NCBI GenBank assembly: GCA_035566895.1
Contig: DATMQA010000142.1
Location: 1 to 55,263, forward strand
From: DATMQA01 sp035566895
GTDB taxonomy: Bacteria > Verrucomicrobiota > Verrucomicrobiia > Limisphaerales > UBA8199
DNA: 55,263 nt
Direction: 5' to 3'
Below, piece after piece: positions 32,679-41,570 of this stretch. The position numbers and the translations under genes were made by a program. A model generated the notes under the pieces. The model was given only the letters and a program-made list of their open reading frames with translations. It did no database searches and was not told where the DNA came from. Positions within the stretch are counted from its first letter, which is position 1. Each line of letters starts with the position of its first letter.

Positions 32679-33440
32679 TTACTTCTTCCCTCCCTCCGCC
32701 ATCATTTTTTTCATGACGGCTTGTTGCAGTTCCCACTGATTGGTGTATTGCGTATAGCCCGCTGGCGGCTCGAACTGCTTCAGGTCCGGTTTGACGAATT
32801 GGACCTGTTTGAAACGCACGATGGAGGTGGCTTCCTTTTCCTGCGTTTGAATTTGGAGCGGGAAATCCTTCAAGTCGGCGGCGTTCCAGGTGGTAGCCTG
32901 AACGCTGTTGCCCTGCTCGTCGCTGATGAGCACTTTGAATTTTGTACAGTCATGGCCATCGAGGGTTTCCTTGCCCAAACTGGTTTTTTGGATTTTAGGC
33001 GTTTTCTGCGCGGCTTCGGCTTCCTCTTTGGGCATCGCCATGCTCAGCAGGATTTTTTGTTCCGGATAGATCACATAGATCAATTTCTTGTCGGGACGAA
33101 CGACGCTGATGATTTGCGCCATGCCCATCTGCTTAAGTTGGGCGGCGGCGCCCGGAGGCATGGTGTTGTTTTTTACCTGGGTCATGTCCATCTCGACCCG
33201 GATACTGCCGTCGAGCAACGCAAAATCCATGGGCATTCTGGCCATCTCTTTTTGGGAGCCATCCAGCACCTGCACTTCGGCCTTCGCGCTAAAGGCTTTG
33301 ACGTCGCCAAAGAGTTTGACCATGGCGGCGCTCATGCCGGCCGGGGAGCCGGCGCCGGGCATTTGGGCAAAGACGTTGAAAGCCGCCAGGCCTGCCAAGG
33401 TGAAGATCCTAATAAAAACTGCGAGTTTAGGTACTTTCAT
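32679..33440 (-). CDS. Exported DUF4412/LolA-like protein
   Basis: Secreted or periplasmic protein of 253 residues with signal peptide VFIRIFTLAGLAAFNVFAQ. The mature part has a half-barrel-like strand pattern: KAFSAKAEVQVLDGSQKEMA, GSIRVEMDMTQ, KLIYVIYPEQKILLSMAMP, KETLDGHDCTKFKVLISDEQ, TTWNAADLKDFPLQIQTQ. This is the DUF4412 pattern and resembles outer-membrane lipoprotein-sorting (LolA/LolB-like) folds that bind acyl chains. Met is unusually frequent (MPGAGSPAGMSAAMV, MKKMMAEGG). The cargo is unknown. It is a monocistronic gene flanked by two copies of a GC-rich repeat. Confidence 0.78.
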   Translation of the reverse strand: MKVPKLAVFIRIFTLAGLAAFNVFAQMPGAGSPAGMSAAMVKLFGDVKAFSAKAEVQVLDGSQKEMARMPMDFALLDGSIRVEMDMTQVKNNTMPPGAAAQLKQMGMAQIISVVRPDKKLIYVIYPEQKILLSMAMPKEEAEAAQKTPKIQKTSLGKETLDGHDCTKFKVLISDEQGNSVQATTWNAADLKDFPLQIQTQEKEATSIVRFKQVQFVKPDLKQFEPPAGYTQYTNQWELQQAVMKKMMAEGGKK

Positions 33441-33609
33441 AAAAGGGCATAAAAACGCTCAGGGAAGGATAGTCCGTGGGTGCCGGATGGCCAGCGAATT
33501 CGACAAAAGGATAAACGGCCGGGGCGCAACGGTCCTCCGCCGAGGCACTCCCGAATGATCCGATAGTGCTTCGCGTTTCCCCTCGCCCGCCAGCACACGC
33601 GGTGGCTGC

Positions 33610-33633
33610 TGCGGCTGGGGCCCGCTCCGGCCC
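33610..33633. repeat. GC-rich direct repeat, copy 2
   Basis: A 24-bp copy of the repeat at 32624-32652, lacking the five-base AGCCG insertion. It lies in the gap between the DUF4412-like gene and the aldehyde dehydrogenase stop. No other feature was seen in this gap. Confidence 0.5.
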
Positions 33634-33665
33634 ATCCTCGAGCGGAATCGCGCAATGCGCCCTTG

Positions 33666-35264
33666 CTAGAGCCCAATCACCACCGCTTTGGTTTGAGTAT
33701 AGAGTTCCAGCACCTCGTGGCCCATTTCGCGGCCCCAGCCTGATTGCTTGTAGCCGCCGAAGGGCAGCGCAGCGTCGAACACGTTATAGCAATTAATCCA
33801 CACGGTGCCCGCGCGCAGTTGCGCGGCGATGCGGTGGGCTTTGCCGATGTCCCGCGTCCAGACGCCGGCCGCCAGCCCATATTGGGTCGCATTGGCCCGC
33901 GGGATTAATTCCTCGGCCCTGGTGAATGGTTCGGCCACAACCACCGGCCCGAAAATCTCTTCGCGGACAATACTCATCCTGGGATGCGCGCGGGTGACGA
34001 CGGTGGGCTGGACGAAGTAACCGCTCTCGCCCTGGCGGCCGCCACCCGTCACATAACACGCGCCGTCCTGTTTGCCCTGGTTGAGGTAACGGGTGACACG
34101 GAGCAGTTGTTCTTCAGAGACCAAGGGCCCCATTTCGGTCTCTGGAGCGAGCCCGGGCCCCAGCTTAATCTTTTTGGCGCGTTCCGCCACGCCGGAGACG
34201 ACCTCGTCGAAGATGTCGCGCTCGACCATTAGGCGGGAACCCGCACAGCAGCACTGGCCGTGATTGAAGAAGATGGCATTGGCTGCGCCATCGATCGCCG
34301 ATTCCAGATTCCCCGCATCTTTGAAAACAATATTGGGCGATTTGCCGCCCAGTTCGAGGCTGACTTTTTTGAGGTTTCCAGAGGCGGCCCGGAGGATGAG
34401 TTTGCCGACCTCCGTCGAGCCGGTGAAAGCGACCTTGTCCACGTCCTCATGGGCGGCCAGCGCCGCGCCGGCCGTCTCCCCGAAACCGGTGACGATGTTG
34501 ACCACGCCTTCGGGCAGTCCGGCTTCAAGCATTAATTCGCCCAAACGCAGGGCCGAGAGGGGGGTTTGTTCGGCGGGCTTAAGGACCACGCAATTGCCGG
34601 TGGCGAGGGCGGGGCCGAGCTTCCAGGCAGCCATCAGCAACGGGAAATTCCACGGAATAATCTGCCCGATAACCCCCACGGGCTCGCGTAACGTGAAGGC
34701 GTGAAATTGCGCGCCCGCGGCGTAGGGCACCGAGATGGGAATGGTGTTGCCCTCAAGCTTGGTCGCCCACCCGGCCATGTAATGGAACATGTCCGCCGCC
34801 AACGGGACGTCTGCCACCCGGGCCACGGCACGGGGCTTGCCATTGTCGAGCGACTCCAGTTCGGCAAGTTCGTCGGCATGTTGGAGAATCAGGTCGCCGA
34901 TGCGCCAAATCAGTTTGCCCCGTTCGCTGGGAATGATTCGCCGCCAGGGGCCGGTTTCAAAAGCACGGCGGGCGGCGGCCACGGCGCGATTAATGTCTTC
35001 GCGGTCGCTGTCAGGCACTTGGGCGAGCAAGGTGGCATCGGCCGGGTTAAGCACACTGAAGGTTTTGCCGGAAGCGGCCGGCACCCATTTGCCGCCGATC
35101 AGGTTGTGTTTGGGCCGGGCCAGCCACGTCTTGACTTCGGCTCCCATAGGGTGGCCGTTGCGGCGGGCCGGCGCATGGCCGTTGGTTTCTCCATTGTGCC
35201 GGGCGGTGCGGTGAGATTTGGCGGCGCGGCCGGAGGTCCGCCGATGAGAAGCGATGGTTTTCAT
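33666..35264 (-). CDS. NAD(P)-dependent aldehyde dehydrogenase
   Basis: Oxidises aldehydes to carboxylic acids in the cytosol, 532 residues. The core from about residue 45 onward is a full ALDH: IIPWNFPLLMAAWKLGPALA, the cofactor Lys in VVLKPAEQTPLS, the glycine-rich FTGSTEVG, the general base Glu in VSLELGGKSPN, the catalytic Cys in NHGQCCCAGSR (three consecutive Cys), REEIFGPVV and the C-terminal PFGGYKQSGWGREMG. It resembles the betaine/general aldehyde dehydrogenase group. The first ~45 residues are a basic His/Arg-rich extension not normal for the family; an internal start at Met40 (GHPMGAEVK) is possible. Substrate cannot be named. Confidence 0.93.
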   Translation of the reverse strand: MKTIASHRRTSGRAAKSHRTARHNGETNGHAPARRNGHPMGAEVKTWLARPKHNLIGGKWVPAASGKTFSVLNPADATLLAQVPDSDREDINRAVAAARRAFETGPWRRIIPSERGKLIWRIGDLILQHADELAELESLDNGKPRAVARVADVPLAADMFHYMAGWATKLEGNTIPISVPYAAGAQFHAFTLREPVGVIGQIIPWNFPLLMAAWKLGPALATGNCVVLKPAEQTPLSALRLGELMLEAGLPEGVVNIVTGFGETAGAALAAHEDVDKVAFTGSTEVGKLILRAASGNLKKVSLELGGKSPNIVFKDAGNLESAIDGAANAIFFNHGQCCCAGSRLMVERDIFDEVVSGVAERAKKIKLGPGLAPETEMGPLVSEEQLLRVTRYLNQGKQDGACYVTGGGRQGESGYFVQPTVVTRAHPRMSIVREEIFGPVVVAEPFTRAEELIPRANATQYGLAAGVWTRDIGKAHRIAAQLRAGTVWINCYNVFDAALPFGGYKQSGWGREMGHEVLELYTQTKAVVIGL

Positions 35265-35400
35265 AAAAATCGAACTGGGCTTGTTTTTGTTAAAGGTTGA
35301 GAACCTTAACCGAGATTACTCCCGAGCCATGAATTATGCAAATGGAGGATATTAGGACGAAATTACCATGGGAACCACCCCCCGAGCGCCGGGCCGTGGG

Positions 35401-36177
35401 TCAGCGAACAAACTGCTGGTAAAAGGTCAAGGCCGACAGCACGAAACCAATAAGGGTGATGATTTGCCGCACGCGCTGTTGAGGAATGCGCTGCGAAAAA
35501 TGCGAGCCCAGGAAGTAGCCGGCCAGGGAGCCCAGGGTCATGACGCCGGCTTTGGGCCAGTCGATCAGCCCGGCAAAGATAAACCAGATCGCGGCCACCG
35601 AATTGATCAGAGACCCGAGAATGGTTTTGAGGGTATTCATTTCGTGAATGTTGCTCAAACCGATGAATCCAAGCGTGGCGAGCATCAGGATGCCGATGCC
35701 CGCGCCGAAGTAACCCCCGTAGATGGCAACGGCAAACTGGAACAGGATCGCTCCCTGCAGCGCATATTTGCTAGAGGCGCGCGCGCCCTCCCGCTCGGAG
35801 TTGATGAGCCGCCGAAAAAAGCCTTGGGCCAGGAACAGCAAGGTCGCAAACAGGATCAGGAACGGCACGAATTTGGCGAAGATCCGGTTTTCGGTAAACG
35901 TGAGCAGAACCGCGCCTATCAAACCGCCAACGACGCTGATGGGAACAAAGCGCCATAGCCAGGGTTTGACGGAGGCCAAATGCTGCCGGTAACCGAAGAG
36001 GCTGCCGGAGGTGCCGATGACGAGGGCGAGTGTGCTGGTGGCGTTGGCGATATTCGCCGGGGTGTTGAAGAGCAGCAGCGTTGGAAAAGTAACCAGGGTG
36101 CCGCCGCCGGCCACGGCATTGATCGCGCCGCCGCCCGCCGCGGCGGCAACCAGGCCAGCGATTTCAGTCCACGACAT
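35401..36177 (-). CDS. TauE/SafE-family (TSUP) permease
   Basis: Inner-membrane protein of the sulfite exporter TauE/SafE family, 258 residues with about 7-8 hydrophobic segments. The family half-repeat GGGAINAVAGGGTLVTFPTL appears near the N-terminus, and the second half has YGGYFGAGIGILMLATLGF. The family moves sulfur or organosulfur compounds and other small anions; the substrate here is unknown. No sulfur-metabolism genes surround it. It diverges from the S46 peptidase gene at 36419. Confidence 0.9.
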   Translation of the reverse strand: MSWTEIAGLVAAAAGGGAINAVAGGGTLVTFPTLLLFNTPANIANATSTLALVIGTSGSLFGYRQHLASVKPWLWRFVPISVVGGLIGAVLLTFTENRIFAKFVPFLILFATLLFLAQGFFRRLINSEREGARASSKYALQGAILFQFAVAIYGGYFGAGIGILMLATLGFIGLSNIHEMNTLKTILGSLINSVAAIWFIFAGLIDWPKAGVMTLGSLAGYFLGSHFSQRIPQQRVRQIITLIGFVLSALTFYQQFVR

Positions 36178-36235
36178 GCTCGGCGGTGGAGGGTAGTGCG
36201 GGAGCGCGGCAACTCAAGCCCTACCTGACTCGACA

Positions 36236-36307
36236 CGACACTATTCTACGCGGCCGCGATCTTTACTGTCGCGACACTAAAATACGCAGCTGCGATTTTT
36301 ATTGTCG
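36236..36307. repeat. Two tandem 36-bp dyad-symmetric units upstream of the S46 peptidase
   Basis: Unit 1 covers 36236-36271 and unit 2 covers 36272-36307; they agree at 29 of 36 positions. Each starts CGACA and ends TGTCG, and each has a perfect ten-base palindrome at its centre: CGCGGCCGCG in unit 1, CGCAGCTGCG in unit 2. Two changes in the centre (G to A and C to T) compensate each other. The spacers on each side are eight bases. The element lies in the divergent region between the TauE/SafE and S46 peptidase genes, so an operator role is plausible but unproven. Confidence 0.7.
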
Positions 36308-36418
36308 TGATCCTCAATTCCTCTGCGTCTCCCTCTCTCTCGGCGCATCAGAGAAAATCCTCGACTCTCCGAGATCGTTTCCTATATTGCCGGCTCAAAT
36401 CGCAGACCACAAATCATC

Positions 36419-38539
36419 ATGATCGCAGCCTTACCCCTCAATTGCCGCTTCCCAATTAAGGTGCCGTCCCTCCGCATCGCCACCGCGCTGGTTTCCGTCC
36501 TCCTGGCTGCCGGTTGGGGTCAAGCGGATGAGGGCATATGGCTCTACAACAATCCTCCTCGGGCGCTGCTCCGGGAGAAGTATGGCTTCGAACTGACGGA
36601 GCCCTGGCTGGAGCACTTGCAGCTCTCGTCGGTGCGGATGGGCGGCGCTTCCGCCGAGTTTGTTTCCGAGGAGGGCCTCGTGTTATCCAACCACCACGTG
36701 GGTTCGCGTTCACTGCAGCGGCTCAGCACCAGGGAGCATAATTATTTGCATGACGGTTTTTATGCGCGCACCCGGGCCGAGGAGAAACAATGCCCCGGCC
36801 TGGAGATCAACGTGCTGGTGAACACGGAAGATGTCACCGCGCGCGTGAATGCCGCGGTCAAGCCGGACATGAGCGATGAGGCGGCGTTTCAGGCGCGTCG
36901 GGCAGTGATGGCGGCGATCGAAAAGGAGTCCCTGGACCAAACCGGCTTGCGCAGCGAAGTCGTCACGCTCTATCAGGGGGGCCAGTACCATCTTTATCGT
37001 TTCAAGAAGTACACCGATGTCCGCCTGGTCTTCGCTCCCGAAGAGCAAATGGCTTTTTATGGGGGCGACCCGGATAATTTCGAGTATCCTCGCTTCGACC
37101 TGGATATTTGCCTGTTCCGCGCCTACGAGAACGGCCAACCGGCCCGGGTGACGCATTATCTGAAATGGAGCGCGTCGGGTCCGGCCGAGAACGAGCTGGT
37201 CTTCGTTTCCGGCCATCCTGGCCGGACCGACCGGCTGCGCACAGCCGCCGAGCTCGATTACTTGCGGGATGTGGAATATCCGCGCACGTTGCAGCGGCTG
37301 AAGCGGCAGGAGGTCTTGTTGAGCGCCTACAGTGCGCGCAGTGAGGAAAACGGGCGCCGGGCGCGCAACGACCTTTTTGGTGTCCGGAATTCGCGTAAGG
37401 CGCGGGATGGCGGTTTAGCCGGGCTGCTTGACTCCAGGCTCATGGGCCGCATCAAGGAAAGCGAAAATCAGCTTCGGGCCGCGGTGGCCACCAATGCCTC
37501 ATTGGCGGCTCTCCAGGGCGCCTGGGACCGCATTGCCCAGGCCCAGAAAATCATTGCCGAGCACACGATGGATTATGAGCTGTTGGAGCGGGGAGCTGGT
37601 TTCAACAGTAGTTTGTTCAACTTTGGACGTGAGCTGTTGCGCGCCGCCGAGGAACGCCCCAAGCCCGATGGCGAACGGCTCGAGGAATTTCGAGAATCGG
37701 CTCGCGCGTCCTTCGAATTTGGTTTGTTCGCCGAACAACCCGTTTATCCCGACCTCGAAACGTTGAAGCTGGCCGACTCATTGACAGCGCTGGCTGACGG
37801 CCTGGGCTACAACCATCCGCTCGCGCAGAAAATCCTGGACGGCAAATCCCCGCGGCAACGCGCCTCGGAAGCAGTGCGCGGCTCCAAACTGGCTTCTGCC
37901 GCGATACGCCGCCAGTTGTACCAGGGCGGCCGGCAAGCCGTCAGCCAGGCGGGGGATTCCATGATTGAGCTGGCTCGCCTGGTGGATGCAGACGCGCGCG
38001 CGGTTCGCAAAATGATCGAGCCCCAGCGCGAGGCCATCCGCCAGGCCCACGCGCAGCTTGGAAAAGCCCGCTATGTCATCGAAGGCGCCAGCCATTACCC
38101 CGACGCCACCTCAACCCTGCGCCTGGCTTTCGGCACCGTAAAAGGCTACGAAGAAGACGGCCGGCAAATCCCGTTCGAAACCACCTTTGCCGGATTGTAT
38201 CATCGGGCGGCGGAACAGAAGTACCGGCCGCCTTTCGATCTGCCCGAGCGCTGGGTGACAAACAGGAAGAAACTGAATCCGGCGACCCCGTTTAACTTTG
38301 TCTGCACCGCGGACATTATCGGCGGCAATTCCGGCAGCCCGGTGGTCAACCGCAAAGGTGAATTCGTCGGGATCATTTTCGACGGCAACATTCAGTCATT
38401 GGTGGCGGAATTCATCTACACCGAGGAGCAGGCCCGGGCGGTGTCGGTCCATTCCAGCGCGATTATCGAAGCGCTGCAGAAGGTTTATGAGGCGCGGCCT
38501 TTGGCGGATGAGTTGCTCGGAAAGGGACGGTCGAAGTGA
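36419..38539 (+). CDS. S46-family dipeptidyl peptidase (DPP7-like)
   Basis: Exported serine peptidase that removes dipeptides from oligopeptide N-termini, 706 residues, normal for the family. A signal peptide (about residues 17-37, LRIATALVSVLLAAGWGQA) precedes EGIWLYNNPP. The catalytic triad is seen in VLSNHHVGSRS (His), GGDPDNFEYPRFDLD (Asp) and IGGNSGSPVVN (Ser, near residue 637). After the Ser comes FDGN, where DPP7 has Gly and DPP11 has Arg; this suggests hydrophobic rather than acidic specificity. The middle is the family's helical domain. It lies 43 bp before the M20 peptidase, so the two may act in sequence on peptides. Confidence 0.93.
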   Translation: MIAALPLNCRFPIKVPSLRIATALVSVLLAAGWGQADEGIWLYNNPPRALLREKYGFELTEPWLEHLQLSSVRMGGASAEFVSEEGLVLSNHHVGSRSLQRLSTREHNYLHDGFYARTRAEEKQCPGLEINVLVNTEDVTARVNAAVKPDMSDEAAFQARRAVMAAIEKESLDQTGLRSEVVTLYQGGQYHLYRFKKYTDVRLVFAPEEQMAFYGGDPDNFEYPRFDLDICLFRAYENGQPARVTHYLKWSASGPAENELVFVSGHPGRTDRLRTAAELDYLRDVEYPRTLQRLKRQEVLLSAYSARSEENGRRARNDLFGVRNSRKARDGGLAGLLDSRLMGRIKESENQLRAAVATNASLAALQGAWDRIAQAQKIIAEHTMDYELLERGAGFNSSLFNFGRELLRAAEERPKPDGERLEEFRESARASFEFGLFAEQPVYPDLETLKLADSLTALADGLGYNHPLAQKILDGKSPRQRASEAVRGSKLASAAIRRQLYQGGRQAVSQAGDSMIELARLVDADARAVRKMIEPQREAIRQAHAQLGKARYVIEGASHYPDATSTLRLAFGTVKGYEEDGRQIPFETTFAGLYHRAAEQKYRPPFDLPERWVTNRKKLNPATPFNFVCTADIIGGNSGSPVVNRKGEFVGIIFDGNIQSLVAEFIYTEEQARAVSVHSSAIIEALQKVYEARPLADELLGKGRSK

Positions 38540-38581
38540 GCCGGGAACCCGCAAAAATTGACCTCCGACCGGAATCTCCTC

Positions 38582-39820
38582 ATGCTTGCGCTGATGCAAA
38601 ATAGTGCTGGCCTGGAGGGATTTCTTGACACTCAACTGCCCGCCGCGCTGGAGATGCTGCGACAGATGGTCTGCATCAACAGCTTCACCGAAAACCGCGA
38701 AGGAGTGAATCGGCTCGGCCGGTACACAGCAGAATGTTTCGCGCCGTTGGGGTTCACCGCGGAATTTGTGCGCTCGATTAACCCAGGCTGGGGCGACCAC
38801 CTGGTTTTGACCCGGCCAGGGCGTTCGCCGAAGAGCATCGTGATGGTCTCACACCTCGATACGGTGTTTCCGCCCGAGGAAGAGGCGCAGAACAATTTCC
38901 AATGGCAGCGGGAAGGAGACAGGATTTTCGGCCCCGGGACGCATGACATCAAGGGCGGAACGGTGATGATGTGGCTGGTGCTATCGGCGTTGCAGCAGCG
39001 CGCGCCCAGGGTATTCGAGGAGCTGACCTGGAAGCTCATCTGGAACTCATCGGAGGAGTGTTTCTCGCCGGATTTCGGGGAAGTTTGTTGCAGCCGCTTT
39101 AACGACGGCACGCTGGCGGCGCTGGTCTTTGAAGCGGAAGGCCGTATAGGAAACCAGCGTGCCATGGTCGTGGCGCGCAAGGGACGGGCGACTTGGCGTG
39201 TGCGCGTCAGCGGCCGCGGCGCTCATGCCGGCGGAAAGCACGCTCACGGGGCCAACGCCATTGTTCAACTCGGCCAAATCGTCCAGCGCATTGGAGCTCT
39301 AACGGATTATGAACGCGATCTCACCTTTAATGTCGCGACCATCTCGGGCGGCACGGTGTTGAACCGTGTTCCGCATGAGGCGAGCGCCGAAGGTGAGTTT
39401 CGCGCCTTCACTCCCGAGACTTACGCCGGCGGTAAGGCGGCGCTGCTGGCCCTGGGCGGGCGTGGCGAAGTGAAAAGCCCGGCCGATGGCTATGCGTGCG
39501 ATGTGAGGGTGGAAATCTTAACCGAGAGCCGCCCCTGGCCGCGCAACCCGGCGACGGACCGCCTTTGCGAGCTTTGGCAACAAGCCGGCAAGGAGCTCGG
39601 TGTGGCGGTGAGCGGCGAAGAACGCGGGGGACTGAGCGATGGAAACCAGATTTGGGACGCGGTGCCGACGCTCGATGGCCTGGGGCCTTGGGGGGACAAT
39701 GACCATTGCTCGGAGCGCAGCCCGGATGGTTCGAAGGTCCCTGAGTTCGTTGAGGTAAGTTCCTTCGTGCCGAAGGCGGCACTCAATGCGGTCGCCATTC
39801 TCAAACTGGCGAAGGCGTAG
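38582..39820 (+). CDS. M20-family metallopeptidase (CPG2-like)
   Basis: Zinc peptidase or deacylase of the M20 family, 412 residues from the ATG at 38582; the frame also allows a TTG at 38558. The zinc and catalytic landmarks are VMVSHLDTVFP, GTHDIKGGTVMMW, the Glu pair in NSSEECFS, AEGRIG and the final NDHCSERS. The dimerisation domain is inserted at about residues 195-300 (VSGRGAHAGGKHAHGANAI). It resembles glutamate carboxypeptidase-like members that cleave C-terminal residues or acyl-amino acids. No signal peptide is visible. It follows the S46 peptidase closely and may be co-transcribed. Confidence 0.9.
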   Translation: MLALMQNSAGLEGFLDTQLPAALEMLRQMVCINSFTENREGVNRLGRYTAECFAPLGFTAEFVRSINPGWGDHLVLTRPGRSPKSIVMVSHLDTVFPPEEEAQNNFQWQREGDRIFGPGTHDIKGGTVMMWLVLSALQQRAPRVFEELTWKLIWNSSEECFSPDFGEVCCSRFNDGTLAALVFEAEGRIGNQRAMVVARKGRATWRVRVSGRGAHAGGKHAHGANAIVQLGQIVQRIGALTDYERDLTFNVATISGGTVLNRVPHEASAEGEFRAFTPETYAGGKAALLALGGRGEVKSPADGYACDVRVEILTESRPWPRNPATDRLCELWQQAGKELGVAVSGEERGGLSDGNQIWDAVPTLDGLGPWGDNDHCSERSPDGSKVPEFVEVSSFVPKAALNAVAILKLAKA

Positions 39821-39921
39821 CCAGGAAGTCCCTCGGCGCCGCGACGCTGACGCTGCGGGAACCTTGACTTTCGGCCCGCAGCGATAGTAAAACATCCTTT
39901 GGTGTCGATTCCGTGGTTTTG

Positions 39922-40410
39922 ATGAAATCGCCGTTTAATTTTTTCAGTGGTTCAGCCGACGAGCAGAGAATCCAGGAGCTCAAGGGGTTGACCCTGTTCA
40001 ACGGCTTGCGGGCGCGGGAACTGAGGGAATTGGACGAGTTGCTGCATGCGCGGTCGTATCAGAAGGACGAAGTCATCTTCGACGAGGGGGACACCGGCCT
40101 GGGGTTGTTTATCGTGGTGCGTGGCCGCGTGAAGATAGTGTCCAGTCATGCGGGCCTCAAGCGCCTGGCCCCGGAATTCGGGCGGGGAGATTTTTTTGGC
40201 GAGCTGGCCTTGTTCGATGAAGCCAAACGGACCGCGCGCGCGGTGGCCATTGAGCCGACGGAGATCGTGGCCTTGTTTCGCACGGAGTTTTTCTCGCTCC
40301 TGGAGCGCGACCGGGGCATCGCGGCCAAGATTCTTTATGAGCTGTCGCGAACGGTGTGCCGGCGCTCGCGCAGTCTGGTCGTGCAGGAGGAGCATTTGCC
40401 GCTACTATGA
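39922..40410 (+). CDS. Cyclic-nucleotide-binding domain protein
   Basis: Cytosolic protein of 162 residues made of one CAP-like cNMP-binding domain. Landmarks are FNGLRARELRELDELLHARS, VIFDEGDTGLGLFIVVRGRV, the phosphate-binding cassette DFFGELALFDEAKRTARAVA, and LLERDRGIAAKILYELSRTV. No helix-turn-helix follows, so it is probably not a transcription factor alone. The ATG at 39922 is preferred to the GTG at 39913. The ATG of the next AI-2E-family gene overlaps its stop by four bases (ATGA), so ligand binding may regulate that membrane protein. The ligand is not determined. Confidence 0.88.
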   Translation: MKSPFNFFSGSADEQRIQELKGLTLFNGLRARELRELDELLHARSYQKDEVIFDEGDTGLGLFIVVRGRVKIVSSHAGLKRLAPEFGRGDFFGELALFDEAKRTARAVAIEPTEIVALFRTEFFSLLERDRGIAAKILYELSRTVCRRSRSLVVQEEHLPLL

Positions 40411-41507
40411 GGAACGAGCCGACTCCGACCCTGTTGAGCTGGCTTATCATTATCCTGGTTACGTGTCTGGTGCTGTTGGTATTCCAAAAAATCCTCTGGT
40501 TGGTCATCCCCGGCCTTTTGGCGCTCGTGCTCTATTATTGCATGCAACCCTCCGTCCAGTCGCTGGTCCGCGCGGGATTGCGGCACGGCACAGCCGCCAA
40601 AGTGGTTGCCGGCCTGCTGTGTCTGGCGATGCTGCTGCCGGCGCTTTTCATTTTGTCGGTGCCGGCTTCGCGCGCGGCCGCCTGGAAAGGGACCCTGGCC
40701 CATTATGTGCAGGGCGGCCTGGACTTCCTGGGCAAGACCGAGGAGATGCTCGCGCAAAAGATGCCGATGCTCCGCAAGTCTGCCGTCTTGCATCACTCAC
40801 CGGCCAACCTGGACGCGGCGGCCGAGGAGTTCGCTGAAAAATATCTTGGCATTTTTCTGTTGCAGCTCGTCCATTGGCTGCCGTCCCTGTTGCTCATCCC
40901 CTACCTGACCTACTTTCTCTTGCGGGAAGGAAATCTTTTCCGCAAGCATTTGATCCGCAACGTTCCCAACGCCTATTTCGAAAAAACCCTGCTGTTGTTT
41001 GACCGCGTCGATAAAAGTCTGCAGAGCTTCTTCGTTGGGCTGATGAAACTGACGTTTTTGGATACCGCCTGCCTGGCCATTGGCCTCTGGCTGATTGGCG
41101 TCTCCTTTCCGCTGCTGTTGGGCCTCGTGGCGGCAGTGCTCGCCTGGGTCCCCTACCTCGGCTCGATCGTCGGTTGTATTCTGGTCGTGGTGGTTGCGGC
41201 GACGGATTTTCCCAACGAGCCCGCCGTTGCCTATGGTTGTATTTTGCTCTTCATCAGCGTCCGCATTCTCGATGACTTTTTGTTCCTGCCCCTCACGGTG
41301 GGCCGCAGCCTGCGTATCCACCCTGTGTTAAGCGTATTGGTGCTGTTTCTCGGGGCGGAGGTCGCTGGTCCCATCGGCCTCATGCTCGTGTTACCCGTTT
41401 GGGGGGTGGTCGCCGTGGTCATCGAAAGCCTCGGCCAAATCCTTGCCGACCAGCGGTTGCACGAACGCTTTCGGCAGGCGCGCCAGCTCCGCGCTGTGAC
41501 GGGATAA
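40407..41507 (+). CDS. AI-2E/PerM-family membrane protein (copy 2)
   Basis: Second member of the AI-2E exporter/PerM family in the window, 366 residues from the ATG at 40407 that overlaps the preceding stop codon. It has N-terminal paired helices (LLSWLIIILVTCLVLLVFQK, ILWLVIPGLLALVLYYC), a soluble segment with LHHSPANLDAAAEEFAEKYL, then the C-terminal helices SFPLLLGLVAAVLAWVPYLG, IVGCILVVVVAA and FLPLTVGRSLRIHPVLSV. The first helices differ from copy 1, so these are diverged paralogues. Translational coupling to a cNMP-binding protein gene is notable. Substrate unknown. Confidence 0.85.
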   Translation: MRNEPTPTLLSWLIIILVTCLVLLVFQKILWLVIPGLLALVLYYCMQPSVQSLVRAGLRHGTAAKVVAGLLCLAMLLPALFILSVPASRAAAWKGTLAHYVQGGLDFLGKTEEMLAQKMPMLRKSAVLHHSPANLDAAAEEFAEKYLGIFLLQLVHWLPSLLLIPYLTYFLLREGNLFRKHLIRNVPNAYFEKTLLLFDRVDKSLQSFFVGLMKLTFLDTACLAIGLWLIGVSFPLLLGLVAAVLAWVPYLGSIVGCILVVVVAATDFPNEPAVAYGCILLFISVRILDDFLFLPLTVGRSLRIHPVLSVLVLFLGAEVAGPIGLMLVLPVWGVVAVVIESLGQILADQRLHERFRQARQLRAVTG

Positions 41508-41570
41508 CCTTGGCCGAGGCGCTGGCCGGCTTGCCGAAGCCGTGGGCCATCCGCCCGCACCGGGCCTGCT

